A stretch of DNA of 14,510 nt, from contig JBDNIO010000053.1 of assembly GCA_041688215.1 (NCBI GenBank), positions 1 through 14,510 on the forward strand. The letters run 5' to 3'. Under the pieces are notes generated by a model. The model had not been told where the DNA came from. It did not search any database and saw only the letters and a program-made list of their open reading frames with translations. The translations under genes and the position numbers were made by a program. Source of the DNA: JBDNIO01 sp041688215 (GTDB lineage Bacteria > Pseudomonadota > Gammaproteobacteria > Nevskiales > Salinisphaeraceae). Positions 6,369-13,827 of the stretch are shown here, one piece after another. Numbering within the stretch: the first letter of the stretch is position 1; the number at the start of each line of letters is the position of its first letter.

Positions 6369-9185
6369 TCATACCCGAAAGACTTTCATAACCTCATCGC
6401 CTAGATGATTTATGACTTTCACCGCAATCCGCCCGGACTTCGGCTTATCGAACGGCCGTGAGGTATCGCTGTGCAGGGTTTCCCAGGCTTCGGCGTTTAT
6501 TTCGGCTTTTAGCGTGGTGCGTAGGGATTTGTAGGGGTCGGCGGCGCCCAGGAAGTAGGCGTGGCGGACGAAGAAGGATTCCATGTCGTAGTCGGTGTCT
6601 ATGAACCAGCAGGCGATGCCATCGGGGCCGTCGGAGCGGACTTCGCCGCTGTTGGGGTGGAATACGTCCACGCCGTTTACTTTGACCTGGATGCGGTTGT
6701 CTTCGGTGTTCAGTATGTCGATGTCGGGTTCGCCGAAGATAACGAACAGGTTGCCTTTGCCGGTGTTTTTCAGGTCGTCGGCCATGTGCAGGTCGGCGTT
6801 CATGCGGGCTTTTAGTATGGGGATGCGGCCGAGTTTTTCGAACTCGGTGGCGTGGGCTTCGTAGTTGAAGGCGCAGGCGATGAGTACGTCGAAGTCGGCG
6901 TCGCCAGCTTCGCGGGCGGCTTCTACCAGGTCTGGGCGGGAGACGGTTCCGAATTCGGGGCCGATGAAGATGGCCGCCCTCTTCTCCTTGCCAGATTCTC
7001 CATCGCCTTCCATATAACGCCCTTCGGCGCAGACCAGGTAACCGGGCCAGGGATTGATGGAGGTGAAGTGGATGGCGTTTTCTTTGTGGGCTTGTTGCAC
7101 GCCGGCGGTTTTCAGGTTTTCCAGTATCATTTGCGTGAAATCGCGGGGGCCGCCGTAACCGGTCTTGTCTTCTGCTACGTCGTCTATGAGTTCGTCGTTT
7201 TCATCCACGCCTAGCACGCGGTGCGGGGAGATGCTTTCTACCGTGAACGGCCCAGCCACGCGCACGCGTTTATTGTCGGTATAGGGCTTGTCGTAGAGAT
7301 ATTCGGAATCGGCCTTGGCGGCGATGGAAGCGTCGATTTCCTGTTGGCGGGCGATGCGTTGCTGCCAGAAAGCAGTGATTAGTGGTTGAGTGGCCTGTGG
7401 CCAGTCAGATAGTGGTTCGCGCGGCACCTCCCACTCTTCGAGGGTTTTTTCCTGACCACTGGCCACCGACAACTGACCACGGAGCGGTGCGATCTCTTGC
7501 TCGTAACGCTCCCAAATCACATCGATTTCGGCGTTGTTGGCGATGGACTTGAGGGTGATATGTGGCACGCGCTCGTAGACAAAACCCTGGCGGATGTCGC
7601 CGCGGGTGGGCGCGGTGGACGGCGCCTCGCGGGTGATTGCGGCTTCTTTTTGCTGGCCTTCCGGGGAATCGGCGAGCAGGTAATAGGAATAGCGGGCACC
7701 CATGATACGGGCGCGGGCCAAAGCGAGTGCGACGCGGGAGGTGTCGATGGTTATCCAGCGGCGGCCCCATTGTTCGGCTACGGTGGCGGTGGTGCCTGAG
7801 CCGCAGGTTGGGTCCAACACCAAGTCGCCAGGATCAGTAGCCATCAACAAACAACGCTCTACAGCCGCGGTAGCCGTTTGCACCACATAGACTTTAGGGT
7901 CAGCAAATCCACTAATGGATAAATCATCCCAAAGCTCATTTATTGCATAAACGCCGAAATCCGATAATTTTCTTATGTACCTCGGCGTACTTCCTAGGAC
8001 AATAAATCGACCCGCTTTTTCAAGACAAGGCAAATTTTCGAGCGAGGGTTTATACCCCTTTTTATACGTCTTTCCTCTAAATTCATAGGGGTAAGGTACA
8101 TTACCTTGCGAGGTAATATTGTCGTGATAAACGACTTCGCTAGGATCTAGTTTAGCTGCCTTGTCGAAACTAATATCTTCCAAGTTTCCATTATCAAGAA
8201 GTCGATATCGAAACTGTGTAGCGCCAACTTCGCCTGGGATTTTAGATTTGTACAATTGTCGGTATTTGGTCACGGAAATATCTTTTCCGTACCAAAGAAT
8301 GTAGTCCCCGACCGACGCCAAAAAATTAGACGTTAAGCCCCCCGTCTTCTTAAAAAGGATTGCGCCGAGAAAGTTATCGTCGCCAAAGACCTCGTCCATT
8401 AACGCCCTAACTCGATGCACATTCTCATCCCCAATCTGCACAAAGATCGACCCGGAATCATGCAATAAATCCCGCGCTACGCTCAGCCGGTCGCGCAGAT
8501 AAGTCAGATAGGAATGGATGCCGTCGCGCCAGGTATCGCGGAAGGCTTTGACCTGCTCGGGTTCGCGGGTGATGTGGCCGGTGTTGCCGTCTTTCACATC
8601 ACGGCTGGTGGTGGACCACTGGAAGTTGGAGTTGAATTTGATGCCGTAGGGCGGGTCCAGGTAGATGCATTGCACCTGGCCGCGCAGGCCTTCGCGCTCG
8701 GCCAGGCTGGCCATGACCTGGAGCGAGTCGCCCAGGATCATGCGGTTTTGCCAGTTGCCGTCGTATTTGTAGAAGTCGGTGCGGTCGGCGCCCTTGGGCA
8801 GGCCGTTGAAGTCGCTGAACAGGTCGGGGGTGAGTTGGCCCTGTTCGTGCTCGCGCTCTCTGGACTCGCGTTGCAGGTCGTCGATTAGCGCCTTGGGTTG
8901 GACTTTTTCCTGAATGTAGAGCGGCGGCGCGTTGACGACTAGTTCGGACCAATCCCGTTCGTCTTTTCCGCGCCAGACGAGTTGCGGGTCCAGGTCCCGG
9001 TTTCGGTTTTGCTTTTCGTCTTCCAGGCCGCCCGCGTCGCGGCTGTACTTGACCTTTACCGGCGTTTTGGACTGCTTGTCCATCACCGACTGGTGTTCGG
9101 CAGTAGGGATATTTTTACGCTTGGCCTCGTCGTGTTTGAGGGTTTCTACGGATTTTGAAGATTTTGTTTTTTTCTTACGAGCCAT
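6369..9185 (-). CDS. Type III restriction-modification methyltransferase (Mod), long form
   Basis: A 938-residue site-specific DNA methyltransferase of the beta class: the catalytic motif IV LDPPYGIKF (176-184) comes before the AdoMet-binding motif LDPTCGSGTT (457-466), with the target-recognition domain between them (about 270-430). DPPY predicts N6-adenine (or N4-cytosine) methylation. It is about 300 residues longer than a typical type III Mod; the extra C-terminal part (about 510-938) has no motif I can name. The N-terminus is very basic (KKKTKSSK). It begins 10 bp after the nyn stop and is followed after 31 bp by the ATPase gene. DNA for the recognition region (about 7880-8450) is clearly AT-richer than both flanks, a sign of recombination. 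With the res gene upstream it should form a Mod/Res restriction system that recognises an asymmetric site. No frameshift was seen in mod. Confidence 0.93.
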   Translation of the reverse strand: MARKKKTKSSKSVETLKHDEAKRKNIPTAEHQSVMDKQSKTPVKVKYSRDAGGLEDEKQNRNRDLDPQLVWRGKDERDWSELVVNAPPLYIQEKVQPKALIDDLQRESREREHEQGQLTPDLFSDFNGLPKGADRTDFYKYDGNWQNRMILGDSLQVMASLAEREGLRGQVQCIYLDPPYGIKFNSNFQWSTTSRDVKDGNTGHITREPEQVKAFRDTWRDGIHSYLTYLRDRLSVARDLLHDSGSIFVQIGDENVHRVRALMDEVFGDDNFLGAILFKKTGGLTSNFLASVGDYILWYGKDISVTKYRQLYKSKIPGEVGATQFRYRLLDNGNLEDISFDKAAKLDPSEVVYHDNITSQGNVPYPYEFRGKTYKKGYKPSLENLPCLEKAGRFIVLGSTPRYIRKLSDFGVYAINELWDDLSISGFADPKVYVVQTATAAVERCLLMATDPGDLVLDPTCGSGTTATVAEQWGRRWITIDTSRVALALARARIMGARYSYYLLADSPEGQQKEAAITREAPSTAPTRGDIRQGFVYERVPHITLKSIANNAEIDVIWERYEQEIAPLRGQLSVASGQEKTLEEWEVPREPLSDWPQATQPLITAFWQQRIARQQEIDASIAAKADSEYLYDKPYTDNKRVRVAGPFTVESISPHRVLGVDENDELIDDVAEDKTGYGGPRDFTQMILENLKTAGVQQAHKENAIHFTSINPWPGYLVCAEGRYMEGDGESGKEKRAAIFIGPEFGTVSRPDLVEAAREAGDADFDVLIACAFNYEAHATEFEKLGRIPILKARMNADLHMADDLKNTGKGNLFVIFGEPDIDILNTEDNRIQVKVNGVDVFHPNSGEVRSDGPDGIACWFIDTDYDMESFFVRHAYFLGAADPYKSLRTTLKAEINAEAWETLHSDTSRPFDKPKSGRIAVKVINHLGDEVMKVFRV
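7452..7480. repeat. Degenerate heptamer repeat inside mod
   Basis: TGACCACTGGCCACCGACA followed by ACTGACCAC is made of imperfect 7-bp steps based on TGACCAC/TGGCCAC. It translates in frame as QLSVASGQ (residues about 571-578), inside a low-conservation linker after the catalytic domain. A looser stretch of the same type lies at about 7381-7415. The composition resembles dispersed heptamer repeats seen between genes in other bacteria, here tolerated in frame. Confidence 0.4.
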
Positions 9186-9195
9186 GACCTATTCA

Positions 9196-10014
9196 TCAAT
9201 TGGAAGCGGAATCTGCATGCCCTTGACGGGGACGCGGGTATACCGAGATGATGCCGTCGACATGCTCATAGAGGTCGTCGCTCACCTTTTGCCACAGCGG
9301 ATCGACGATGAATTCCATACCTTCTCGCCGAGCAAGTTTGGCGGCAGGAACAAAGTCGCTGTCGCCGGTAACCAGAATGATTGTATCGGCCTGTTGCTTC
9401 AAGGCGATGCTGGCTATGTCCAGACCGATGCGCATATCAACACCTTTTTGGCGCAGCCCGAAGCGGACGCTTTTCTCGTTCAGACCTTTCCATTTTTCCA
9501 ACAGGTTTGCCAACTGGCGTTGCTCGTTCTCGTTCAGTTCGGGCGCTGCGCGGGTGTGTAGAAGCGCCGATTCTATGTGGTCCGCCCAATCGCGTACCTT
9601 GAGCATATCCTTGGTCAGGCGGGGGTCAATTTGCCATCCTGTCTCGCGGGCGACATGCCCCAGGCGCAGCGCGAACTTACGCTTGCGGCGTAGCTCGGCG
9701 AACAAGGCTGTGCGGAAAACGGCAGTACCGGTCTTGCTAAAATCGACTGGTCGATTCTGGATGGGATGATGAGATTTGTTGCCGTAGGGGGTGGCGTCGT
9801 AGTAAAACAGGCGGTAAACCTGATCCAGCCAGCGCCCGTCGGCGACTTCGTTTGATTCCAAGCCTGTAAGGCGTTGCACATGGCGTTTACAGAGGTAGCG
9901 TGCAGATTCCGCAACTTGTTCCGCGGTAGTGTGAAATTGCGATTCCACCAGCTTTGGTAGCCGCTTGATGAAATAGCCACCGTCTATGAGGATGGCGATG
10001 CGCCGTGTCCTCAT
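9196..10014 (-). CDS. NYN/LabA-like (PIN-fold) nuclease
   Basis: A 272-residue protein with the NYN-domain signature: Asp11 in the first strand (AILIDGGYF), Asp199 in RIGLDIASIALK, and Asp218/Asp220 in ILVTGDSDFVPAAKLAR. These acidic residues form the metal site in PIN/NYN nucleases. After the last motif comes FIVDPLWQK and a helix. Residues about 90-190 form a charged insertion. NYN proteins are generally RNases, and LabA-type members also occur in defence islands. The start at ATG 10014 is chosen because AGGA lies 8 bp upstream and the catalytic strand then sits at the normal N-terminal position; an upstream TTG (10089) would add 25 non-conserved residues. It is 10 bp from mod, so the two are surely co-transcribed. 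Placement between res and mod is not typical of a type III system. The target is unknown. Confidence 0.85.
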   Translation of the reverse strand: MRTRRIAILIDGGYFIKRLPKLVESQFHTTAEQVAESARYLCKRHVQRLTGLESNEVADGRWLDQVYRLFYYDATPYGNKSHHPIQNRPVDFSKTGTAVFRTALFAELRRKRKFALRLGHVARETGWQIDPRLTKDMLKVRDWADHIESALLHTRAAPELNENEQRQLANLLEKWKGLNEKSVRFGLRQKGVDMRIGLDIASIALKQQADTIILVTGDSDFVPAAKLARREGMEFIVDPLWQKVSDDLYEHVDGIISVYPRPRQGHADSASN

Positions 10015-10037
10015 GAAACATGTCCTATAAAAAGGAA

Positions 10038-10050
10038 AGCCCCAGGGGTT
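10038..10050. promoter_or_regulatory. Short palindrome in the nyn leader
   Basis: CCCCAGGGG (10040-10048) is a perfect palindrome about its central base. It lies between the predicted transcription start (about 10100) and the nyn ribosome-binding site. A T-rich stretch follows it on the minus strand. The loop is too short for a proper terminator hairpin, so an operator half-site pair or no function is equally possible. Confidence 0.25.
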
Positions 10051-10106
10051 CGGCACACGCTCGGGATTAGTGAGCGGGCGTACTGCCAAGGGGCGAATTC
10101 CAAGGA

Positions 10107-10135
10107 AATATGCGCTTTGGATGGCGCTATGTCAA
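10107..10135 (-). promoter_or_regulatory. Candidate promoter of the nyn-mod-ietAS-helicase operon
   Basis: On the minus strand a consensus -35 box TTGACA (10135-10130) is followed, after a 17-bp spacer, by CATATT (10112-10107). Start of transcription would be near 10100, giving a leader of about 85 nt before ATG 10014. It would drive five genes independently of the broken res-antitoxin pair upstream. The rest of the 217-bp gap (10015-10231) holds no recognisable toxin gene. Confidence 0.5.
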
Positions 10136-10231
10136 GTTTCAGTTGACGAAGAAACCTGTCATTCGAGGCGCTTGGCGTTAGCAGAGATAACGAAAACTCA
10201 TTGTTCTCAGTACGCGTGGCGTGTCGACTAA

Positions 10232-10459
10232 TTACTGACACTCAAGCACCTGTTTACGTATTTTTCGTTTGGCGACTTCCCAGTCTTCGAATGTTTCTTC
10301 GCCGGCATCTATCACTGCCTAGCGCTCCCTTAGCACTTCACCATGCCAGGTTGGGGGCTCATATTCATCTGCCCTTCGGGTTAAATCCTCCCAGAGCGCC
10401 TCCATAGCCTGTAGTTTTTCTTCTACAGTCATTTTTTCCAAGGGTAATCGAGTTGCCAT
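10232..10459 (-). pseudogene. Addiction-module antitoxin (RelB-like), interrupted by an in-frame TAG
   Basis: Starts at ATG 10459 with AAGGAA upstream, 19 bp after the res stop. The first 46 residues (MATRLPLEKMTVEEKLQAME, then ALWEDLTRR and a Trp-His motif) match the short putative addiction-module component family of about 75 aa. A TAG at 10321-10319 ends the frame, but the same frame continues after it with AVIDAGEETFEDWEVAKRKI and stops at TAA 10234-10232. The full reading length of 75 codons is the normal family length, and the second half has the expected Glu/Trp/Lys pattern. A single nonsense substitution (from Gln, Glu or Lys) is the simplest explanation. Members usually precede a RelE/ParE-type toxin; none follows here. 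It may instead be a sequencing error or a readthrough site. Confidence 0.75.
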
Positions 10460-10478
10460 TGCGGTTTCCTTGATTCGA

Positions 10479-13184
10479 TTATGCAGTGAGTGTATCAGCG
10501 GCCGGGGCGGTGTGTTCCAGCATTTCATTGAATTGGGATTCCACCTTATCGGCAAAGTCGTCCTGCATTTCATAAACGTCGCTGAACTCGGCGAACGCCC
10601 AACGGCCGTGGCCCCCGTAGTGATTCACGCCGGGCACCCAGTAGTTTTCCATGGTGGCCTTTTTCTCTTTGGCGTCTTCGCCGCGGTAGCCTTTGATTTC
10701 GACTATGAGGTTTAGCGGGTCGCCCTCGCCGTGCCCGTCATCAACCACCACGACGAAGTCGGGAATATAGCTGCGGATTTTTGAGCCGTAGCGGTACGGT
10801 ACTTCCAGTCCCAGGTTGTGGTTCTTTACATAACGCAGGACGCGCGGGTGAGACTCGGCAACCCGGCAAAATTCGGATTCCCAACTGCTGTCCATAATCA
10901 GCCAGTTCAGATGGCATTTCGGGGGCGGGCCGGAGGTATCCCAGCGGTCAGTTTTAGCGGTGTTGAAATTGACGTGATTAGTGCTGCCGACCGGGTTAAA
11001 AGAGTCGAGAACAACTGTAACTGGTCGATCTTTTTTGACCTGGGAACGAATGATGCCGGCGGTAATGCGCTCGCAAGCCATGTCTGCAATGGTTTTGTAC
11101 TTGAGTTGCGCAGGATAGGTTTTGCCTTTGCAAACCAGGTAGTTGTCCAGCCACTGGCGGGCGATGCGTTTGAGTTTGTAGAACTGGTTGAGCTGGGCCT
11201 CGCCGTTGGCATCCCGCCATTTGGTGAGGACCAGGTGCGAGGTGAGTTCATAAACGATTTGCGAGGGGCGCACGTCGGCTTCGTGGATCAGGTTGAGATC
11301 TACCGTTTCCCCAATGATGCCGGAGTTACGGGTTTCGGTGGCGCCGATCAGGTCGGGGGTGAGGACCAGCACAGAATCTTCGTTGAACTCGGCGGTGAAG
11401 TTGTCTTCCGGCAGCTCCAAGCGGTAACCCGCCACGCGCGGGAAACAGATTTCAAACTCGTCGCGTTCGGGCCGCAAGGCTTTGACCTGGATGGTTTCGC
11501 GCGGCTTTTGTGGCGGCGCGACAACGGGTTCGGCATTGAAGTCGAACGGAATGCCGAGTACGTCGGCGTATTCAACGTTGAACAGACCGTCGTCATTCAA
11601 GTCGTAGGACTGGCGGCGCAGCGCGCGGCCGATGACTTGTTCGCATAGCAGTTGGGTGCCGAAGGCGCGCACACCGAGTACGTGGGTGACGGTGTTGGCG
11701 TCCCAACCTTCGGTAAGCATAGATACGGAGACCACGCAGCGGATGGAGTCGCCGAGTTGGCCGGGTTTGCCGACCGTGTTCATGACTTCGCGCAGCAGGT
11801 CTTGATCAGTAATGTTGTCTGCGTCGCGTTGGTCGCCGGAGCGCTCTACGCGCTCGCGTTTGAATCGTTCTAGTTCGTCCGAGGCCATTTTGCGAAAGCT
11901 GGTATCCAGGGCTTCGCCGGATTCGAGTTGTTCGCTGTCTATTAATAATGTACGGGGGCGACCTAGCGGCTGTCCATGCTCGTCGTGGTTTCGGAACAAC
12001 GGGAGCTGGCCGACCTGGGGTTCGCTGCTGCCATCTTTTTTCTCGCGTTGGTAGCCGGAAATGTAGTCATAGACCAGCTTGGACGTGGAGGTGTTGTTGC
12101 ATACGACGATAAAACACGGCGGCACGGATATGCTTGCTTTTTCCCACAGATCAAAGGTTTGAGCGTAATGACCGTAGAGAGCGTCCAGCGCAGTTTGCAG
12201 TTGTACGGGCAGTTGGGATGCATCCAGCGCTGCGGCTTTGCCCCTGCCCTTTTTGGGCATGTCATTGCGGATATGCTCCCAGAGATTACGGAACATCGGC
12301 ATGTCGTCGCGCTTGATGAGGTTATCCGAGACGGGTACGCGCGGCAGCTTGACGATGCCACACTCAATGGCATCCATTAGCGAGAAATCGCTCATCGTCC
12401 AGGGGAACAACGTACCTTCCGGGTACCCCGAGCCTTTCAGGAAGAACGGCGTGGCGGACAAATCGAACACTTTGGACAAGCCGAGCTTGCGATTGACTGC
12501 TTCGAGGCCGTTGATCCACAGACGTGCAGCTTCCTGATTTTTCTTGGCTTCCTTCTTGTCGTCGCCTTTTAGGTTGTCCTCGGCCGGGTCACCGGGCTTC
12601 TCCCGGTAACAATGGTGTGCCTCGTCGTTGATGACCAGGATGTTTTTCAGGCCCATTAACTCAGGCATGACCCGCTGGAGCATCTGGCTTTCGGACTCGA
12701 TGGTGTTCAAGTCCGGCCCGCGGCCTTGCAGAAGCGAACGGCCGCCCTTGGATAGCGGCACACGCTCCCGCGCTTTGAATGCGTGATAATTGGTTAACAC
12801 GATTTTGGCCTTTGCGAGGTCGTCCATCATGTCGAGAGGAACTAGCTCGCGGCTTGCGTAATAGCTGTTCGGATCATTGGGGTGCAATACCCGCAATCTA
12901 TCGCGGATGGTGATGCCGGGTGCAACGACGAGAAAGCCGCGGGTAAAACGCTTGCTTTGCGGGCGCCGCACGGCGTTAATCGTCTGCCAAGCGATGAGCA
13001 TGGCCATGACTGTGGTTTTTCCGGCGCCTGTGGCCAGTTTCAGGGCGATTCGGAATAGATCGGGATTAGCATCGTCGTTCGCGGCCCGTAAACGCTCCAG
13101 ATAGCCCTGCGCTGCCTTACCCGCGTTTGGGGCGACTTCGGTTAGCCAGATCGCCGTTTCGGCGGCCTCAACCTGGCAAAAAAA
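10479..13184 (-). CDS. Type III restriction subunit (Res), main segment: helicase and nuclease
   Basis: About 899 residues that continue the 5' segment after a one-base shift at 13178-13185; the joined protein would be 1026 aa. Superfamily 2 translocase motifs: Walker A LATGAGKTT, DEAH in INDEAHH, motif III LSATPF, TEGWDA, and motif VI CEQVIGRALRR. The C-terminus carries a PD-(D/E)xK nuclease: SYIPDFVVVV, then LIVEIKGYRG. This is ATP-driven translocation plus DNA cleavage, acting with Mod. The sequence resembles the long Res proteins found with 900-aa-class Mods. No credible start codon exists at the beginning of this segment, so without frameshifting it would not be made. The next ATG in frame upstream (13310) would add nonsense sequence. 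The gene ends 19 bp before the antitoxin gene. Everything after the tract looks intact, which suggests a recent lesion, a phase-variable switch or a base-call error. Confidence 0.88.
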   Translation of the reverse strand, partial: FFCQVEAAETAIWLTEVAPNAGKAAQGYLERLRAANDDANPDLFRIALKLATGAGKTTVMAMLIAWQTINAVRRPQSKRFTRGFLVVAPGITIRDRLRVLHPNDPNSYYASRELVPLDMMDDLAKAKIVLTNYHAFKARERVPLSKGGRSLLQGRGPDLNTIESESQMLQRVMPELMGLKNILVINDEAHHCYREKPGDPAEDNLKGDDKKEAKKNQEAARLWINGLEAVNRKLGLSKVFDLSATPFFLKGSGYPEGTLFPWTMSDFSLMDAIECGIVKLPRVPVSDNLIKRDDMPMFRNLWEHIRNDMPKKGRGKAAALDASQLPVQLQTALDALYGHYAQTFDLWEKASISVPPCFIVVCNNTSTSKLVYDYISGYQREKKDGSSEPQVGQLPLFRNHDEHGQPLGRPRTLLIDSEQLESGEALDTSFRKMASDELERFKRERVERSGDQRDADNITDQDLLREVMNTVGKPGQLGDSIRCVVSVSMLTEGWDANTVTHVLGVRAFGTQLLCEQVIGRALRRQSYDLNDDGLFNVEYADVLGIPFDFNAEPVVAPPQKPRETIQVKALRPERDEFEICFPRVAGYRLELPEDNFTAEFNEDSVLVLTPDLIGATETRNSGIIGETVDLNLIHEADVRPSQIVYELTSHLVLTKWRDANGEAQLNQFYKLKRIARQWLDNYLVCKGKTYPAQLKYKTIADMACERITAGIIRSQVKKDRPVTVVLDSFNPVGSTNHVNFNTAKTDRWDTSGPPPKCHLNWLIMDSSWESEFCRVAESHPRVLRYVKNHNLGLEVPYRYGSKIRSYIPDFVVVVDDGHGEGDPLNLIVEIKGYRGEDAKEKKATMENYWVPGVNHYGGHGRWAFAEFSDVYEMQDDFADKVESQFNEMLEHTAPAADTLTA

Positions 13185-13560
13185 ACGGCCGCAGGTTGCT
13201 GAACTTATGGTGCCGCCAGTGTTGCAGCAGGCGCGCCGTCTCTGGTGTGACTTGCCATTGGGCCGGTTCGGGCAGTTTTCGCCACTGGTCCACCAGCGTG
13301 CGAACGCCATTGATTATTGCCGTATGGTCAAACTGCTGTTCTTTTGTCGATAGGCCTTTGCCTTCATCAAACACCAATGAGGATTGTTCTTCCCCGCCCT
13401 TGCGCTTCTTCGGTTTAGGAATGGGGGTGATGAAATCAGCACGTCGACGGCCACTTAACGGCTTTTGCGTGGGTTGCCCGCTATTATCCAGTTCCCAGTG
13501 TTGAGTTGGATACTCGTAGGGTGAATTCAGGATGGGCTGTTCGAAGAATAAATTTGCCAT
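13168..13560 (-). CDS. Type III restriction subunit (Res), N-terminal segment ending at the frameshift
   Basis: 130 codons starting at ATG 13560. The N-terminus (MANLFFEQPILNSPYEYPT and RRRADFITPIPKPKKRK) is the conserved opening of large type III Res proteins. Residues up to RPFF (127) are authentic; the last three (LPG) are out of frame. With one T fewer in the T8 tract the frame would read through FFCQVEAAET into the helicase segment. The Shine-Dalgarno is weak (GGATTAG about 12 bp upstream). Alone, this segment has no enzymatic motif. Confidence 0.85.
   Translation of the reverse strand: MANLFFEQPILNSPYEYPTQHWELDNSGQPTQKPLSGRRRADFITPIPKPKKRKGGEEQSSLVFDEGKGLSTKEQQFDHTAIINGVRTLVDQWRKLPEPAQWQVTPETARLLQHWRHHKFSNLRPFFLPG
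13178..13185 (-). other. Homopolymer frameshift site in res (T8 on coding strand)
   Basis: Eight A on the plus strand (T8 in the message sense). Frame 0 reads CCG TTT TTT TTG and stops 3 codons later; removing one T restores Phe-Phe-Cys-Gln and the long helicase frame. Tracts of this kind are hot spots for replication slippage, transcriptional slippage and sequencing error. Confidence 0.85.
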
Positions 13561-13579
13561 CTGTTTCTAATCCGCCATT

Positions 13580-13608
13580 TCACTTCGCGCGCCTTTGGAG
13601 CGTGTCAA
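13580..13608 (-). promoter_or_regulatory. Candidate promoter of res
   Basis: A consensus -35 TTGACA lies at 13608-13603 (minus strand). The -10 region 17 bp further on (AAGTGA, about 13585-13580) is poor. Transcription would start only some 15 nt before ATG 13560. The remaining 13609-13716 shows no gene. Confidence 0.3.
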
Positions 13609-13716
13609 CTCAATCGACGCGGTTTTCGCCACACAATCCTGGATCAGGGTGGGCCGTGTTCAAGCGAGCGTAGCATTTTGTCACTTGTGGCTGCTTTGGT
13701 GGATAACCTCAGCCAG

Positions 13717-13746
13717 AAATAAAAAGCCCCTGTCAAGAAGGGGCTT
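13717..13746 (-). terminator. Rho-independent terminator after tRNA-Cys
   Basis: On the minus strand AAGCCCC and GGGGCTT form a perfect 7-bp stem with a 9-nt loop, followed by TTTTTATTT. It begins 8 bp after the tRNA-Cys CCA, so the tRNA transcript should end here and the res island needs its own promoter. Confidence 0.9.
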
Positions 13747-13753
13747 GGATAAA

Positions 13754-13827
13754 TGGAGGCCAGTCCCGGAATCGAACCGAGGTACGCGGCTTTGCAGGCC
13801 GCTGCATAACCACTCTGCCAACTGGCC
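13754..13827 (-). tRNA. tRNA-Cys (anticodon GCA)
   Basis: A 74-nt cloverleaf on the minus strand: acceptor GGCCAGT pairs with ACTGGCC, the anticodon stem-loop is GGCCTGCAAAGCC (anticodon GCA), the T-arm is GGTTCGATTCC, the discriminator is U and CCA is encoded (13756-13754). Its first 18 nt are duplicated twice upstream (see the tandem repeat). The 5' end can alternatively pair with the flank: CCAAC-GGCCA-GTTGG spans the mature 5' terminus. Confidence 0.97.

Noticed and set aside
6561..7214. Long plus-strand open frames opposite mod, res and the helicase
   Set aside because: They are antisense shadows of GC-rich coding regions, with Val/Gly/Ala-rich products and no motifs.
10011..10241. 76-codon minus-strand open frame after the antitoxin gene, possibly a toxin
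   Set aside because: No RelE/ParE pattern can be read in it, and it overlaps the candidate promoter and leader of nyn. Treated as non-coding.
13178..13185. Programmed -1 ribosomal frameshifting as explanation for the split res
   Set aside because: I see no clear downstream stimulatory hairpin or upstream Shine-Dalgarno-like element; homopolymer slippage, mutation or sequencing error is simpler.
673..13560. BREX or DISARM system
   Set aside because: There is no PglZ, BrxC/L, DrmA/B/C or phospholipase D gene; the methyltransferase and helicase-nuclease are of type III restriction type.
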